Shown: in pieces, positions 61,184 to 64,000 of the stretch
How the letters are laid out: every line of letters begins with the position of its first letter
How positions within the stretch are numbered: position 1 is the first letter of the stretch
From: Coriolopsis trogii
Taxonomy: Eukaryota > Basidiomycota > Agaricomycetes > Polyporales > Polyporaceae
NCBI GenBank assembly: GCA_020543525.1
Contig: JAHYIO010000037.1
Coordinates: 372,001-436,000, forward strand
Direction of reading: 5' to 3'
Length of the DNA stretch: 64,000 nt
Translations under genes and position numbers: made by a program
Notes under the pieces: model-generated
What the model was told of the DNA's origin: nothing
Database searches by the model: none
The model's input: only the letters and a program-made list of their open reading frames with translations

Positions 61184-64000
61184 ATGGCTCCAAGCGTACA
61201 GAAGAGAGCAGCGGCGAAGGTATGCTTTTGAACGTACGCCTCCTCAGCGGTGTTCTGAAGTTATCGACGATGCTCCAGTTCTATCAGGAGGACATTGTTC
61301 AGCGGAAGGAGCCCCCGCAGACGTTTGGTATAGTCCTGGTAAGTGTGCTTGCTCTTCCGCCACCTCCGACATTGCTGTGTACATGTAACTCGTATCTCTA
61401 GAGATGCTGGCAGGATGCTGAGGATCTCCCTCTGCCAGCGGATAACCTCGACCCTCTCATGAGACCTCTCGTCCAGGTACGCGTCTTCACCACTGTATCT
61501 TCTCCGCCGACGCCCACAGACTTACATTTTCTTCTACCGGGATCGACAGGGTGAAGTCGGAGTCTCGTACTTCCCTCGCCCGGTTAGGGAAATCATCTCC
61601 GAGGACCAGCTCATCCTTGTGGACCGCATGTACCAGCCTGGCGATCTGCTGAAGCGTAGTGTGGATGATGTGAGGTCTGGGATTGTAACAAGGTACGTAT
61701 TTGACGGCGAACACTCCGCCCGCTTTTCGCATTCTGTGATCATCGGGGGCACATAGATTGATTATGTTTGTGGCGTCTTGCGCTATGATAGCGTGAAGGT
61801 CAAGGGCCGGCTCGAACATGCCATCAGTGGTGAGGCAATCCCCGAGTGGAAGACTATGGACGAGGTTGAGTCCGCGGTGGACGTGGACATGGGAGACTAT
61901 GTAGTGTGCAACGATTGGGTCGGGCAGGTATAGACTATTTGTGTTTCTTGCTGTGGCATGACTGATTTACGCATCCTATCCAGGTCATCGAGGTCTGTTC
62001 CAAACATTCCTTCTTCGGTCGTCTGCCGCTTTGCTTACTGCACAGCTTGACAGATGTTTGACGAAGCGTGGGTTGAAGTCTCAGGTGGTAACTTGGTCCG
62101 TCTGCCGGAGTTGAGTGCCCGGCTGGCAGTTGGGGAGAAAGGACCGGTCAGTTCGCCTGTCGAACCGTGTTTCGAGAGCACTCACATCTCTTGCATACAG
62201 GATATCCTCCCACAGCCTTTATCTACGGTACAAGGGATTTTCGGTTACCTGTTAGGCAACACACGACCAAGCAGTGCAGATACTGTTGTGTCCGTGAAGC
62301 ACACCGTGCTTGCGATAGCGTGGTTAGCGATTAACCAAACGGTATGTGTGTCCAATGTCCTATTTGCTGGTGATGATACCGACCTAGATGCTCTGACGTT
62401 TAGCTCACACCCGAGGAGGCGCAGTCAAGACCACGTCCTCAGCGATACTGGTACGGAGAGGATCTCGGCAAACTCACAGTGGTCTCTAGACGAGCGGAGG
62501 AAGCCATGCGCGTCGGAGACCGGGTCCGGCTCAAGAACAAAGAGAACGTGCCTGTGACGAAACATGGAAGGTCGTCGGAGCATCACGGCATCATCGAAGT
62601 AGACACTTTGATCGTCCAAGAAACCCGGACAACAGTGAACGTTCTGTGGCAAGATGGCACGCGCGAGACTCTCGATGCGCGAGATACCGTTCCATATCTC
62701 AATCCGGATGAATATGACTGTTGGTGAGTTCTTGAAATATGTTAGCTGGGAGCTGCCGTAACGAATTACACTTTGTAGGCCTGGCGACCACGTCATATGG
62801 AAGACAGAAGATCTGAAGCGGCACGTCATCGTGCAGTCTGTGAACGCACAAGACCGCACCGCTCAAGTACGTGTCGTTGAGACAGGCGCGATCGAGCTCG
62901 CGTCCGTACTGGAGCTTGATCCTCATGGAACGAATGACTGGTCCGCGGTCAACCCTACTGATGGTCTCGGTGTGCGTCGCGGTGACCTCGTCTTCATCCA
63001 TCGAGAAGGCACGACAAACGGGGTCGAGTCTCCCATGGTCCCCCGGATAGGTGAAGTCGAGGAATGGGTGCGCGAAGCCCCTGTAGTAGGGCCCAATGGA
63101 CAGCTCGGCGGCTGGCGTCGCAACGTGTCGGACATCGGGGCAAGAATCGCGGAGGAGCGTGGAAAGTCCCAGAGCGTCGATGAGCCACCTCTGCGACGAC
63201 CGCAGAGAGACGACAAGTCCTTGAATTGGCTCGGTGAGGTGACAGATGTAAGCAGACGGCGTTGGTGCATGTGACGCGTTCCCAGTTGACTGTTTGACCG
63301 CAGCTGCGTCTGGATGGAACGATCGAGGTCATGTTGCCTAATGAGGAGAGGCTTGTCGTACCTCTGGAAAGGCTGACTCGACTATACGACAGCGTGGAGC
63401 AACTGGAAGATATGTTGGACGACGATGAGGGCACTGTTGACGAAGGTGAAGAGGTGGAGGTTTGGGAGATGGACCAGGACGGGAACTGGGTTGAGGGGCG
63501 TGTCGAGGACGATGACGAGTGGGAGTCGGACGAAGATGAGGAAATGCACGACGCTGTTGAGGAGTTTGCGGAGAGCGGAGGCGAGTGGTCGCCTTCGACC
63601 GACACCGTCATTCCTCCATTGCAGGTTGAAACGCCCATGGTCGTTGAGTCAACAACACCCGTCGAGGATTCGAAGCGACCGTCGTCGACAGATGAACGCG
63701 CCCCGTCTCCGGACGTCCCCAAGGATGCTATGGATGTGGAGGATGAGTCTCAGGAGGGCAGCGATAAGCCGTGGAAGCGGTTTGAAGTTCTGCCCTCTGC
63801 GCCCGCGGATCATGCATTCTACAACAGTGTGCCGGCGCAACCGTCAAGGAACTTCATGTCACGACTGTCGAAGGAATACAAGGCTCTCCAGAGCAGTCTT
63901 CCAGGTACGTTCAGAAGCAATCTGGTGTTCCTCTTCTCGCTGACGCACTACAGATTCCATCCTCGTACGAGCATACGAAGATCGATCGGATTTGCTCCGA
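61184..64000 (+). CDS. UBE2O-like E2/E3 ubiquitin-conjugating enzyme, 3' end cut by the window
   Basis: The ATG at 61184 (MAPSVQKRAAAK) is followed by many short exons. Conserved-looking blocks are FYQEDIVQRKEPPQTFGIVL, LILVDRMYQPGDLLKRSVDD, SGIVTSVKVKGRLEHAISG, VGDYVVCNDWVGQVIEMFDE-like, VNVLWQDGTRETLDARD, YDCWPGDHVIW and GEVTDLRLDGTIEVMLPNEE. These small beta-barrel regions match the conserved CR1/CR2-type regions of UBE2O. An acidic region follows (DDDEWESDEDEEMHDAVEEF). The last exons begin a UBC domain: NFMSRLSKEYKALQSSLP, then SILVRAYEDRSDL, right at the edge. UBE2O acts as a combined E2 and E3, targeting orphan ribosomal and other unassembled proteins. The active-site cysteine lies outside the window. 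Confidence 0.85.

Overview
The window reads as a compact nuclear chromosome segment from a filamentous basidiomycete, most likely an Agaricomycete. This is inferred from GC-rich coding sequence, many short introns of about 50-70 bases with GT..AG ends, typical fungal protein families, and long Ser/Pro-rich low-complexity regions. There is no rRNA, no convincing tRNA, no CRISPR array and no recognisable transposon. Gene models were joined by hand by checking reading phase across splice sites. Boundaries quoted to the base are phase-consistent; the others are approximate.

Left part (1-22 kb): a membrane-anchored amidohydrolase-like protein (minus, running off the left edge) that seems to lack most metal ligands; an unrecognised 366-aa protein (plus); a possible 108-aa two-exon gene (minus); a leucine-rich-repeat protein (plus); two different Rho guanine-nucleotide exchange factors pointing at each other (8.7-13.4 kb plus, 14.0-18.8 kb minus); and a Reb1/TTF-I-type Myb protein (minus).

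Middle (22-41 kb): an ARO8-type PLP aminotransferase (minus), a GIS2/CNBP-type protein with six zinc knuckles (plus), the coenzyme Q-binding protein COQ10 (minus) back to back with a coiled-coil protein of unknown role (plus), a secreted S28 serine peptidase with one intron I cannot splice in frame, and a 14-3-3 protein with an intron ending at its start codon. Three gene-poor stretches of 2-3 kb lie here (24.7-26.9, 27.6-30.5 and 34.5-36.6 kb).

Right part (42-64 kb): a complete KDM5/JARID1 histone H3K4 demethylase with a His-rich tail, a CorA-type Mg2+ transporter of the Alr/Mnr2 type (minus) sharing a 244-bp divergent promoter with the GPI inositol-deacylase Bst1 (plus), a Uds1-type septation coiled-coil protein, a STIMATE/YPL162C-type vacuolar membrane protein, and a UBE2O-like E2 ubiquitin-conjugating enzyme cut by the right edge.

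Most of these genes are ordinary housekeeping or signalling genes with no operon-like logic. Several could share a theme of polarity and septation (two RhoGEFs, the Uds1-like protein, 14-3-3), but proximity alone does not prove a link. I did not find a clear new system. The strongest oddities are the apparent pseudo-amidohydrolase, the unspliceable intron of the peptidase, and the small conserved-looking orphan at 5.5-5.9 kb.
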